From Maridesulfovibrio bastinii DSM 16055 (lineage in GTDB: Bacteria; Desulfobacterota; Desulfovibrionia; Desulfovibrionales; Desulfovibrionaceae), in NCBI RefSeq assembly GCF_000429985.1, contig NZ_AUCX01000020.1, positions 38,154 to 102,153 on the forward strand: 64,000 bases of DNA. The letters are read 5' to 3'. The notes beneath the pieces were generated by a model, which saw only the letters and a list, made by a program, of their open reading frames with translations, made no database searches and had not been told where the DNA came from. Each line of letters opens with the position of its first letter. Positions within the stretch are counted from its first letter, which is position 1. This document shows, in pieces, positions 25,036 through 33,406 of the stretch. A program made the position numbers and the translations under genes.

Positions 25036-26034
25036 ATGATGAATAGATTTTCAAAAGTTTTTGTGGTTATATGCATGGGAATGGTCCTCTGTGGTTGCGT
25101 GCACAAGACTAAAACCCTGCAGACCGGAACAGCTGAAACTCTTAGTGAAAAAGAAATACTCAGTCGTTCTGAATCTCAGAGAATTAAAGGTAATTATTCC
25201 GAGGCACTTAAAATAATCGATACTGCGATACAAAAAGGTGTTGAAACTCCTGATGTATTGAATGAAAAAGGTGCTTTGCTTCTTAAACAGAATAATCCTG
25301 AAGAGGCTCACAACTATTTTAAAAAGGCTTCTGCTGCTGCTCCTGGGCGAGATAAGTATTTGTATAATCAGGCTTATTCAGAAGTCTTGCTTGGTGAATA
25401 CGATGAGGCTTTGTCAATTTATGAAACGATTCTGAAACAAAACAGAAAAGATGTTAAGGCATACTTCGGAAAGGGAGTTGTTTATACCTATCAAAAGGAT
25501 TATGCGACTGCCGTGGCCTGCTTTTCTCAGGCGTTGAAACATAATAAAAATTATTTTCCGGCAGTTTATAACAGAGGCATCGCCAGACAGAGGCTTGGAG
25601 ATTTTCAAGGCTCTCTAGAAGATTTTATGTATTGTATTAAAGGTGGTTATAAGCGGGCTGACTCGTTTTGCCATCTTGGAGTGAGCAGATATCTTATGGG
25701 TGATGATAAGTTGGCAATCACCCTGATATCAAAGGCAATCGATTTAAACAATGATCAATATGAGTTTTATTATAATCTTGGTGTTGTTTTTCTGCATAAT
25801 TTAGATTATAAGCTAGCCATACAGAATTTCACGAAGGCTTTGGTCTTCAATGGAGATTTTGTTGAAGCTTATGTAAATAGAGGCGACGCATATATGCGTC
25901 TTGGATCCTATGATGAGGGTTCTCGGGATTTGCAGGTTGCCTGTAATCTAGGATCATGTGTTAAATTTAATCAATATAAGGCACTGGGTTCTCTCGTCGA
26001 TTCAACTCTAACTCAGTCTGAAATGGGGGATTAA
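25036..26034 (+). CDS. TPR-repeat lipoprotein, possible secretin pilotin
   Basis: Lipoprotein of 332 aa: signal peptide MMNRFSKVFVVICMGMVLCG with the lipidated Cys21. The mature part is built of TPR helices (for example EALSIYETILKQNRKDVKAY, GKGVVYTYQKDYATAVACF, YYNLGVVFLHNLDYKLAIQN). TPR lipoproteins serve as pilotins of secretins in type IV pilus and Tad systems, and no classical GspS pilotin is present here, so this is the best candidate pilotin of the GspD encoded 10 kb away. That role is inference. It sits 16 bp after gspH. Confidence 0.82.
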   Translation: MMNRFSKVFVVICMGMVLCGCVHKTKTLQTGTAETLSEKEILSRSESQRIKGNYSEALKIIDTAIQKGVETPDVLNEKGALLLKQNNPEEAHNYFKKASAAAPGRDKYLYNQAYSEVLLGEYDEALSIYETILKQNRKDVKAYFGKGVVYTYQKDYATAVACFSQALKHNKNYFPAVYNRGIARQRLGDFQGSLEDFMYCIKGGYKRADSFCHLGVSRYLMGDDKLAITLISKAIDLNNDQYEFYYNLGVVFLHNLDYKLAIQNFTKALVFNGDFVEAYVNRGDAYMRLGSYDEGSRDLQVACNLGSCVKFNQYKALGSLVDSTLTQSEMGD

Positions 26035-28263
26035 ATGTTAAAACGGCATTTAATTATTGCAATTGTTTTTATGTTCCTGCTGGGCCTCTCCGGGTGTGGT
26101 TCCAGCGGTGGTAGCAGTTCTTCTGGAAGTGTCAGTGGTGGTACTGGAGGTCATCCCGTTGCAAATGGTACTATTGATGCCCTTAAATCCATCGATCTTG
26201 ATCCTGAAATTGATGCAAACTGGATCAAAAATGTTGGAACTACCGGAACTGATGGAACTTATACCTTCTCTAAAAGCCAGCTTTCAGGTGCCACCTTCCC
26301 TGTAATGCTCAGGGTCAAAAAGGGTACTGGTTACATTCCTAACGATGGTAACGTAGATCAAATATTTCAAAGTGATCTTTTTGCGGTAATCAAAGAAGAT
26401 TTTTCATCCAATATTACTGTGAACTTCACTTTGTTCTCCAGTCTGGAAACAAAGCTGCTCAAAAGTAAGGTAGATAGTGGTAAAGCAAATGATGATGCAG
26501 CAAAAGAAGCAAAAGATCAGACCTTAAACTTAATGAGTTCTTTGGGACTGGATACATCCAAATTTAACGATCCTCAGAAAGTTACAGTTTCCGATCCAGG
26601 TGTAATTCTGTCCCAGTCAACTCTCTGGAAAGGTGATGGTTTAGACCTTGATATGGATAAATCCGGAGCTGAATCTTCAAAAGTCTCCGATATTCTAGAT
26701 AAGCTGGCTACCAAAATTCAGGATGGCGGCTCATCTTATGACGCTCTTAAAGAACTTGGTGCTCTTAGAGAAGCACTTAATAGTGATCCCACTAAAGAAG
26801 CAAATGCATTACAGAACTATATAACTGGTACTGTCGCAGATTCTCCAGATTATAAGGATATTCTTAAAATAGCTTATAATGGCATAGTTGAAGATGCTGA
26901 TACTGCTATTGATGATGCTAAAGATGAAATCAAAGCTGAAGACAATGCAGCAGATACTATTGGATTATTTAAAATTAATTCTATTACTCCATACAACGCA
27001 TACAGTAAAACTGACGGTTCAAGCCAGTATATGGTACAGAGTAATATGGATACAAGTGTAACTATCAGTTTTGAAGCTACAGCTGCAGACGGAAGCGGCC
27101 TTGAAGCAGCTTCCCTTTTTGTAGATAGTTCTGGTGGTGCTGTGGATAAAATTCCCAGTTCGACGGATATCAACAAAAAATCGTTCTCATTTAAAATAGA
27201 ATATACTCATGATGTTCTTGAACCCGGCTACAATGAGAATATAGAAATTACTCTTACTAGTAAGAGCGGTAGCACTGCAACTCTGTATGTGCCGATGAGC
27301 GTTTACAGCGAAGTAGATAATCTTCCTTATAGCTTATCAATTTCCGCTAAGCATGATGGAAAAGATAAACGTCTGATTGACCTTAACTCTGAGGCCATAG
27401 CAGAAAGCTATATGATTGAAGCTGATGTTGAATCTACAGGAAGCTCTATTGACAGCGACTACTTTGTTAACTTCTATGCTCCTTCTGGACTGAAGTTTAA
27501 ACTTGGCGAAGATAAACAGTCTAACTACATGCGTCCCATTGAGTCCGGAAGAGCTGAGTTGGATACGGTTCAGTTTGTTAATGCTACCACACTTAAAAAT
27601 GGTAAGCGCGGACCTGTTAGAGCTGTAGTTTACAAATACAACGACAGCACAAAAACTTATGAAGCCTATGCTCCTGCAGTAGAAGCCCAGACACTTAAGG
27701 ACTTCTACTCCACCAACGAGGGTGAAAATACTCTCGAAAAGATGGTCCTTGAAATTCAGCCGTTGGATAAAGATACGTCTACTAATTACAAGGGTTTCAT
27801 CACCACCGATGTAAATGATACTGAGCTTGATCTGCACAATGATTACCAACTCAGGCTCACATTTGTCACCTGGGGTGGCGATGGCAGTATCGATGATATC
27901 CATGGTGAAACCTTTGACAAAACTACAGCCGGTGTAGATGGTAAGCATTTTTGGCTTGTTACCTCCAGTCTTTTAGGCGGATTCCATAAGGACACCCCTA
28001 CGGTAACATACGACGGAAATGTTGATCTTGGAAATCTTGTTGCCGTATCTAGTGATGAATATGGTAACGGTGTTGCTGAATTCACCGCTGATAGTTCAAC
28101 CTTCGATAAACTTGACGATGCCAATGCTCTTAAATACATGTTCAAGACCGGAAAAACATCCAACATTGATGAAATCAATGTTGAAATGTACGAAAGCGGT
28201 AGCACTAGCACAACTAACAGCTCCAGCCCTGTTATAATCAGGTATGTTGGAACAAATAGCTAG
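26035..28263 (+). CDS. Large lipoprotein of unknown function in the secretion operon
   Basis: Protein of 742 aa, starting directly after the TAA of the TPR gene. Signal peptide MLKRHLIIAIVFMFLLGLSG, lipidated Cys21, then a Gly/Ser-rich tether. The mature protein is acidic, rich in Asp, Ser and Thr, and predicted mainly beta with one helical acidic segment (about 140-310). It starts like a carboxypeptidase-regulatory-type domain (VANGTIDALKSI). I do not recognise its family. No catalytic motif is seen. The strong terminator right after it shows it is the last gene of the first transcription unit. It could be a secreted surface protein or a structural part of the system. Confidence 0.8.
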   Translation: MLKRHLIIAIVFMFLLGLSGCGSSGGSSSSGSVSGGTGGHPVANGTIDALKSIDLDPEIDANWIKNVGTTGTDGTYTFSKSQLSGATFPVMLRVKKGTGYIPNDGNVDQIFQSDLFAVIKEDFSSNITVNFTLFSSLETKLLKSKVDSGKANDDAAKEAKDQTLNLMSSLGLDTSKFNDPQKVTVSDPGVILSQSTLWKGDGLDLDMDKSGAESSKVSDILDKLATKIQDGGSSYDALKELGALREALNSDPTKEANALQNYITGTVADSPDYKDILKIAYNGIVEDADTAIDDAKDEIKAEDNAADTIGLFKINSITPYNAYSKTDGSSQYMVQSNMDTSVTISFEATAADGSGLEAASLFVDSSGGAVDKIPSSTDINKKSFSFKIEYTHDVLEPGYNENIEITLTSKSGSTATLYVPMSVYSEVDNLPYSLSISAKHDGKDKRLIDLNSEAIAESYMIEADVESTGSSIDSDYFVNFYAPSGLKFKLGEDKQSNYMRPIESGRAELDTVQFVNATTLKNGKRGPVRAVVYKYNDSTKTYEAYAPAVEAQTLKDFYSTNEGENTLEKMVLEIQPLDKDTSTNYKGFITTDVNDTELDLHNDYQLRLTFVTWGGDGSIDDIHGETFDKTTAGVDGKHFWLVTSSLLGGFHKDTPTVTYDGNVDLGNLVAVSSDEYGNGVAEFTADSSTFDKLDDANALKYMFKTGKTSNIDEINVEMYESGSTSTTNSSSPVIIRYVGTNS

Positions 28264-28294
28264 TTAGCTGTTTACCCCATTTAACTGATAATAT

Positions 28295-28334
28295 ATTAAG
28301 GGCCACACCCGCATGGATGTGGCCCTTAATTTTT
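28295..28334 (+). terminator. Rho-independent terminator
   Basis: Perfect 13-bp stem ATTAAGGGCCACA / TGTGGCCCTTAAT with a 10-base loop, followed by TTTTT. It ends the first part of the secretion operon (gspI to the large lipoprotein). The next gene starts only 14 bp later, so some read-through or a promoter within this region must serve the downstream genes. Confidence 0.9.
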
Positions 28335-28347
28335 AGAGAAAGCTAAA

Positions 28348-30363
28348 TTGTTGAATAGAACAAAAACCGTATTAACATTGGTTGTGCTGGCTTTTATTTT
28401 TTTAGGTATTCACTTTTACGCTCTCCCGGGGTTTGACAATAATATAGTTAACCGTGTTGACAGTTACAGATTACCCACCACAGCGGATTCATTTTATTAT
28501 CTTAGGTTAAGCAGAGATCTTCAAAACGGAGAATATGGCGCAAGCAAAGATCTTGCACCATCATTTTATCCATCATTCCCTCCACTCATATCAAGTATTA
28601 CTGTTTTTCTGAGTAATATGCTTGATATCAATATTGAAAGCGTGGCTTTTTTCATGTCTCCGCTTCTTGCCTGTCTGCTGATTCCACTGGCATGGTTTAC
28701 TACCAGATATTTTTTCCCAGATAGTTTTACAGCGCCAATTGCCGCTTGTCTGGCTGTTGCTGCTAACTTTGTGCTTATACGCCGGACCTGCATTGGATAT
28801 TATGATACTGATGCGTTGAATCTCGTTCTGCTCTGGTGTTCTTTTATTTTTACATATCTGCTGACTGTAGCAAAGGCTCGCAGGCAATTTTTATGGTTTG
28901 GCCTTTTTGCTTTGACCGAAGTTCTCGTCTTCCTCTGGTGGAGACCTGCCGCGGTGCCATTAGCTGGAATCTGTGCTCTTTTCTACGCGTTATCCGTGTT
29001 CACAGTGACCGGGCAAACAGGCTATGAAAAGATTTTTAAAGTCTTTATTCTGGTAGCCGGAGCAGCCGTCTGTCTGGCGGTAATTTTCGGAAGCAAAGAG
29101 TCTTTTCCGGTAATTTTGCAGCCTTTTTTTGTTACTCTTCAGGAACATTTCGGACTTATTTCAGGAACAATAAAAACTCCATATTTCAATATGGGGGCAA
29201 CTATTGAGGAGCTGGCCCGGCCGGATTTAAAAACATTTGTTTTAGATTTATTCGGTTCATGGATCGCTTTTGGCTGCTTTCTTATAGGCTTCTACCCTTA
29301 TTTAAAATTGGGTAAGACAGCTGTTTTATTCATTTTTGGACTATTGTTGCTGTTTGTCGGAAGTGTTTTTGCCGGATCGCGTTTTATGTTGTTTTTGGTG
29401 CCTTTCATTGCAATGGGCTGTGCGGGCTTTTGCATTCTTCTCTGTAATCTTCTTAAGCAGATAAAATTGATTAAAAAAGTAGCTCCAGTTTTCAGTTTGG
29501 GCCTGACCTGCATACTCTTATTCCCCTCAGCATCTAACAGTATAAAATATCAACCGGTTGCTTCTTTCACAGCGAATACCGCCAATCTGGCAAACGCCAT
29601 AAGCTATGTTGTCCCGGAAAAAGCTATGCTGTGGAACTGGTGGGGACCTGGATATATGCTTCAGTATTACGGCAAAAGGAAAACTCTGGTCGACGGTGGA
29701 TCACAGACTCCTGAACTGTCTTACAAATCAGCTGTCCCGCTGGCATCCCTTAATCCGGTCATGTCCAGAAACTGGATTCGCTTTTTTTCTGTGCATCGGA
29801 CCGGAATTGCTGTAATAAACAAATACATAAATGATTACGCCGCTTCGGTGCAATTTCTAGTAAATATTTTCTGTGTGCCGCAGAACCTAGACAAGGAAAT
29901 AAAAAGAATCGGACTGCCGAAAGCCAGAAACTGGCAGAAGTTTTTTTTCCCGAAAGCTGATGTTTATCTTGTTCTGTTCAGTGATATGCTGATCAGAAAT
30001 TCATGGCTTTCCATCGGGCGCACTCTTCCCGGATCAGATTCAACTGTCGCAGCCCCCATCTACAACTTTAAAATAGATGATTGCAAAATCGATCTTGATA
30101 AGGGTAGATTCAAATATAATAATGAAGAATTTCCGTATGGAATGATATTTTCTGTAACCCCCAAAAGTCTTAGCCATGAACCGGGGCGGAATTCTGATAA
30201 GGTGGCCATCATTATTCCAGATGCTGGCCAGCTGTATTATATGAACCGTGACCAGTTCGACTGTCTTACTTTCAGGCTGCTCTTTGTTAGTCCTGTTGGT
30301 ACGCCATACTTTAAAAAAGTAGTCTATAATCCGTTTATAGGCGGAATTTGGAAAGTTGAGTAA
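28348..30363 (+). CDS. STT3/PglB-type oligosaccharyltransferase with WWGPG motif
   Basis: Integral membrane glycosyltransferase of 671 aa (family GT66 type). Many membrane spans fill residues 1-400. Conserved features: an early Asp in the first loop (RVDSYRLPTTADSFYYLRL), the DTD motif at about 153-155 (GYYDTDALNLVLLW), and the catalytic signature region near 431, WNWWGPGYMLQYY followed by KTLVDGG. The family signature is WWDYG; here the Asp and Tyr are replaced by Gly and Pro, although the flanking KTLVDGG is intact. Such enzymes move a lipid-linked oligosaccharide to Asn of exported proteins in the periplasm, and active PglB homologues are known in Desulfovibrio. TTG start at 28348. Confidence 0.82.
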   Translation: MLNRTKTVLTLVVLAFIFLGIHFYALPGFDNNIVNRVDSYRLPTTADSFYYLRLSRDLQNGEYGASKDLAPSFYPSFPPLISSITVFLSNMLDINIESVAFFMSPLLACLLIPLAWFTTRYFFPDSFTAPIAACLAVAANFVLIRRTCIGYYDTDALNLVLLWCSFIFTYLLTVAKARRQFLWFGLFALTEVLVFLWWRPAAVPLAGICALFYALSVFTVTGQTGYEKIFKVFILVAGAAVCLAVIFGSKESFPVILQPFFVTLQEHFGLISGTIKTPYFNMGATIEELARPDLKTFVLDLFGSWIAFGCFLIGFYPYLKLGKTAVLFIFGLLLLFVGSVFAGSRFMLFLVPFIAMGCAGFCILLCNLLKQIKLIKKVAPVFSLGLTCILLFPSASNSIKYQPVASFTANTANLANAISYVVPEKAMLWNWWGPGYMLQYYGKRKTLVDGGSQTPELSYKSAVPLASLNPVMSRNWIRFFSVHRTGIAVINKYINDYAASVQFLVNIFCVPQNLDKEIKRIGLPKARNWQKFFFPKADVYLVLFSDMLIRNSWLSIGRTLPGSDSTVAAPIYNFKIDDCKIDLDKGRFKYNNEEFPYGMIFSVTPKSLSHEPGRNSDKVAIIIPDAGQLYYMNRDQFDCLTFRLLFVSPVGTPYFKKVVYNPFIGGIWKVE

Positions 30364-31052
30364 TGGAGAATAAAACCGGTTTAATGAAGGCCCTCGTGGT
30401 TATGCCGGCTTATAACGAAGCTCTGTCTGTAGGTCATGTTGTCAGAGACCTGAAAGCTACTCTTGATATAGACGTACTTGTGGTCAATGACCGGAGTACC
30501 GATGAAACTGCGGAGGTAGCTGTTGAAGCTGGAGCTGAGGTTCTTGATTTATGCTGTCAGCTTGGAGCTTGGGGGGCTATTCAGGCCGGTATAAGGTACG
30601 GGTTGCTGAAAGGCTATGATCTCTGCATTACATGCGATGCGGATGGCCAGCATGATGTCACCGCGATTCCGGTTTTAATCAGGGAATTGCAGAATTGTGA
30701 GTGTGATGTGCTTATCGGTTCCTGCGTTTCAAGGGGTAGTATTGCGAGGCATATTGCATGGAAATACTTGAGGTTTATTACCGGGCTATCCATTGACGAT
30801 CTGACTTCAGGATTCAGGGCTTATAATAGAAAGGCCATGCGTAAAGTCGGCCTTTCCAGAGCTTCACTTGTGGATTATCAGGACGTCAGCCTGTTATTGA
30901 TTCTTAAAGAGTTAGGAATTACTTTTAAAGAGATAGGAGTATGCATGACTGAAAGAAAATGCGGAAAATCACGTATTTTCAATTCATGGCTTGCAGTGAC
31001 AAAGTATATGATGCTCAGCTCAATAATCGCGCTATGTCGGATTTCAAAATGA
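30363..31052 (+). CDS. Glycosyltransferase family 2, DPM1-like
   Basis: GT-A enzyme of 229 aa: VVMPAYNEALSVGHVV, VVNDRSTDETAEVA, and the metal-binding CDADGQHD near residue 98; SGFRAYNRKAM follows. Without C-terminal membrane spans it resembles polyprenyl-phosphate mannose/glucose synthases (DPM1). It would charge a lipid carrier or add a sugar to it on the cytoplasmic face. TAATG overlap with the oligosaccharyltransferase and ATGA overlap with the DUF2304 gene show translational coupling; DUF2304 proteins often accompany such GT2 enzymes. Confidence 0.87.
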   Translation: MENKTGLMKALVVMPAYNEALSVGHVVRDLKATLDIDVLVVNDRSTDETAEVAVEAGAEVLDLCCQLGAWGAIQAGIRYGLLKGYDLCITCDADGQHDVTAIPVLIRELQNCECDVLIGSCVSRGSIARHIAWKYLRFITGLSIDDLTSGFRAYNRKAMRKVGLSRASLVDYQDVSLLLILKELGITFKEIGVCMTERKCGKSRIFNSWLAVTKYMMLSSIIALCRISK

Positions 31053-31408
31053 TAAGTATCTCAGCAATGAATATTCTAACCGGCGCTGCCGGTATCATCA
31101 GTGCTTCAGTAATAATATATCTGGTTAGAAAAAATATTTTATATTCCAAATATACACCATGGTGGATATTTATTTCAGTCGCTTTTCTCGTTTTCGGATT
31201 TTTCCCGACACTTTCCGATTCACTGGCGAGGCTTGTAGGCGTTGCATACGGTCCCAGTCTGGTGCTGCTTGGTGCTGTGGTTATGCTCTTTATTAAGAAT
31301 CTGCTGATGGATATAGACAGATCCCGTCAGGAAGTAATGCTCAGAAGGCTTGTCCAGCGTGTTGCAATTCTTCAAAAGCAGCTGGAAGAGCAGAAAAAAG
31401 AAGAATAA
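31049..31408 (+). CDS. DUF2304 membrane protein
   Basis: Small membrane protein of 119 aa with three predicted membrane spans (ILTGAAGIISASVIIYLV, WWIFISVAFLVFGFFPTL, PSLVLLGAVVMLFI) and a charged coiled-coil tail (LVQRVAILQKQLEEQKKEE). This fits DUF2304. ATG 31049 overlaps the TGA of the GT2 gene. Its partner is probably that GT2 enzyme, which lacks its own membrane anchor. Confidence 0.82.
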   Translation: MISISAMNILTGAAGIISASVIIYLVRKNILYSKYTPWWIFISVAFLVFGFFPTLSDSLARLVGVAYGPSLVLLGAVVMLFIKNLLMDIDRSRQEVMLRRLVQRVAILQKQLEEQKKEE

Positions 31409-31575
31409 TACAGCGTATTCTTCCTGATTCCAACCAAATGCTGATTGTAATTAGTGCGTTCGAGGTATAAAAGAGAATTACTTAATTTATCTATTGAAAT
31501 TTATTCAATTTTGCTGTTTCCATTTTGATTAAGATATAAACTTATTAAATATTTTACCTGATACTGCTGGAAAAA

Positions 31576-32562
31576 ATGTATAAAAAATTATTCCCCCTAG
31601 CCTTTATACTTTTTATAGTTCTCGCTGTTTCCAGATTCGATATCTCGCATCTTATTGAAGATCAGTTGAGCATATATCTGCATATTGCAATCATCGCGGC
31701 GCTCTTGTTTGTGATTGTTTTTCTTTTTGGCAGACTTTTTTTGTCAAGCGGAAAGAAGCTGTTTTTAAAGATTAACAGCATACAGCATTTAAATATCAAA
31801 TCAAATTTTTTTGAATTACTTGCTATAAAATCATATGCAAATTTGAGAACTGAGGTATCTCGTTATTATCTGAACTACTTATGGTGGGTCATTGAACCTG
31901 TTTTAACTATGCTTACTTTCTACCTCGTATTCGGGATTTTTTTTAATAGAGGGACACATGATTTTATAGCTTTTCTTCTTGTAGGCCTGATTTGCTGGCA
32001 ATGGTTTGCTAATGTAATAAACCATGCAACAACCAGTGTTACCCACGGTAAAGGATTGATGCTGCAGGTTGATATACCTAAAATTTTTTTCCCCCTTGAA
32101 GTCGCTTTGCGAGATACATTTAAACATATTTTTGTGTTTATTCTTCTTTTAGTCTTTCTGTTGGTTTATGGTATCCCGGTAAGTATTACTTGGATATCCA
32201 TACCTCTGCTTATGGTTATCCAGCTTATTTTTATGATTGGTATCGGAACATTGGCAGCTGCAATTGTACCATTCATGCCTGATTTAGCATTTGTCGTTTC
32301 TACAGGTTTAAAATTGATGATGTATGCAAGCGGTATTTTTTATAATATTGACGATGTCATTCTTCCACAGCATAGGGTCTATATATACGCTAATCCTATG
32401 GCAGGACTGATCAAAGCTTATCGTGAAGTGCTGATGTTCGGGCGCTGGCCTGACTGGACCTACCTGTTCTATATTACTGTAGCCGGACTTGTTATTCTTG
32501 GAATTTCTTTTGTAATCATATTCAAATTAGACCACGTTTATCCTAGGTTGTGTCAAAAATGA
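31576..32562 (+). CDS. wzm: Polysaccharide ABC exporter permease (Wzm-like) with N-terminal extension
   Basis: Membrane protein of 328 aa. Residues about 75-328 match the ABC-2 Wzm permease: LRTEVSRYYLNYLWWVIEPVLTML at the start of the domain, then LLVGLICWQWFANVINHAT, FKHIFVFILLLVFLLVYGI, LKLMMYASGIFYNIDD and YANPMAGLIKAYREVLM. The first 75 residues add two more membrane spans, which is longer than the usual 260 aa. With the ATPase in the next gene it would flip a lipid-linked glycan to the periplasm, the side where the oligosaccharyltransferase acts. Stop overlaps the next gene. Confidence 0.87.
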   Translation: MYKKLFPLAFILFIVLAVSRFDISHLIEDQLSIYLHIAIIAALLFVIVFLFGRLFLSSGKKLFLKINSIQHLNIKSNFFELLAIKSYANLRTEVSRYYLNYLWWVIEPVLTMLTFYLVFGIFFNRGTHDFIAFLLVGLICWQWFANVINHATTSVTHGKGLMLQVDIPKIFFPLEVALRDTFKHIFVFILLLVFLLVYGIPVSITWISIPLLMVIQLIFMIGIGTLAAAIVPFMPDLAFVVSTGLKLMMYASGIFYNIDDVILPQHRVYIYANPMAGLIKAYREVLMFGRWPDWTYLFYITVAGLVILGISFVIIFKLDHVYPRLCQK

Positions 32563-33260
32563 ATAATGAGCCTATATTGACTCTCAAAAATGTCGGCTGC
32601 CGCTACACTGTGCGCAAAGGCTTCATGAAGGTTGGAGCCTATGATGCCTTGAAGGATGTTTCCTTTGAAGTTAAAAGAGGGGAAACTGTAGGCCTTATTG
32701 GTCGCAACGGAGCTGGTAAATCAACTCTGCTGCGGATAATCGCCGGTATTATACGACCTGATTTTGGTGAAATAATACGGCATGTGCCGGTTTCTATTTC
32801 CCTTTTAACATTGCAGCTTGGTTTTTCTGAAGATCTTTCAGGAAGAGACAATGCAATTATTGGGGCAATGCTCCTTGGGCATAGCTACAGAGACGCTGTG
32901 AACAGCCTTGAAGATATAAGAGAGTTCTCAGAACTGGGAGACTGGTTTATGGAACCTTTGAAAACATATTCATCCGGCATGAGAGCAAGGTTAGGCTTTT
33001 CCGTAGCTATGAAAATGTCTCCTGACATTTTACTGGTGGATGAGATACTTGGCGTTGGTGATGAGTCGTTTCGTAAAAAATCGACTGAAACTATGAAAGA
33101 AAAGATGAAATCAGGGCAGACTATTATTTTTGTCTCCCACAGCGCTCCAATTGTTAAAGAGCTTTGCACCTCGGTAGTCTGGATAGAAAACGGGGTTAAC
33201 AAAATGATTGGCGAGACAGACGTAGTGTTGAAGGAATATCAGAAATCGTTTGTTAAATAG
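32550..33260 (+). CDS. wzt: Polysaccharide ABC exporter ATPase (Wzt-like), short form
   Basis: ABC ATPase of 236 aa (GTG 32550; ATG 32559 is an alternative). Walker A GRNGAGKST near residue 50, signature YSSGMRARLGF, Walker B ILLVDEILGVGD, and a switch histidine in IFVSHSAP. It lacks the C-terminal carbohydrate-binding domain that many Wzt proteins use to recognise a capped chain end. The short form suggests a flippase for a defined oligosaccharide or for a chain recognised in another way (inference). Confidence 0.9.
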   Translation: MSKMNNEPILTLKNVGCRYTVRKGFMKVGAYDALKDVSFEVKRGETVGLIGRNGAGKSTLLRIIAGIIRPDFGEIIRHVPVSISLLTLQLGFSEDLSGRDNAIIGAMLLGHSYRDAVNSLEDIREFSELGDWFMEPLKTYSSGMRARLGFSVAMKMSPDILLVDEILGVGDESFRKKSTETMKEKMKSGQTIIFVSHSAPIVKELCTSVVWIENGVNKMIGETDVVLKEYQKSFVK

Positions 33261-33406
33261 CTTTATGCCTGAATATAAAATGTAGAAATATAAGGGCTGT
33301 CGTTTACATGGTTAAGTTTAATTGATGCATGAAAAAAGGTCTGCAATTAAAAAAACTGTGGAAGTAATAAATTTCTGATTATCAGGAATAAAGAAAAGGA
33401 GCCCCT

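Noticed and set aside
26035..28263. Enrichment of N-x-S/T sequons in the large lipoprotein as a sign of N-glycosylation
   Set aside because: I count about seven, roughly what its Asn, Ser and Thr content would give by chance.
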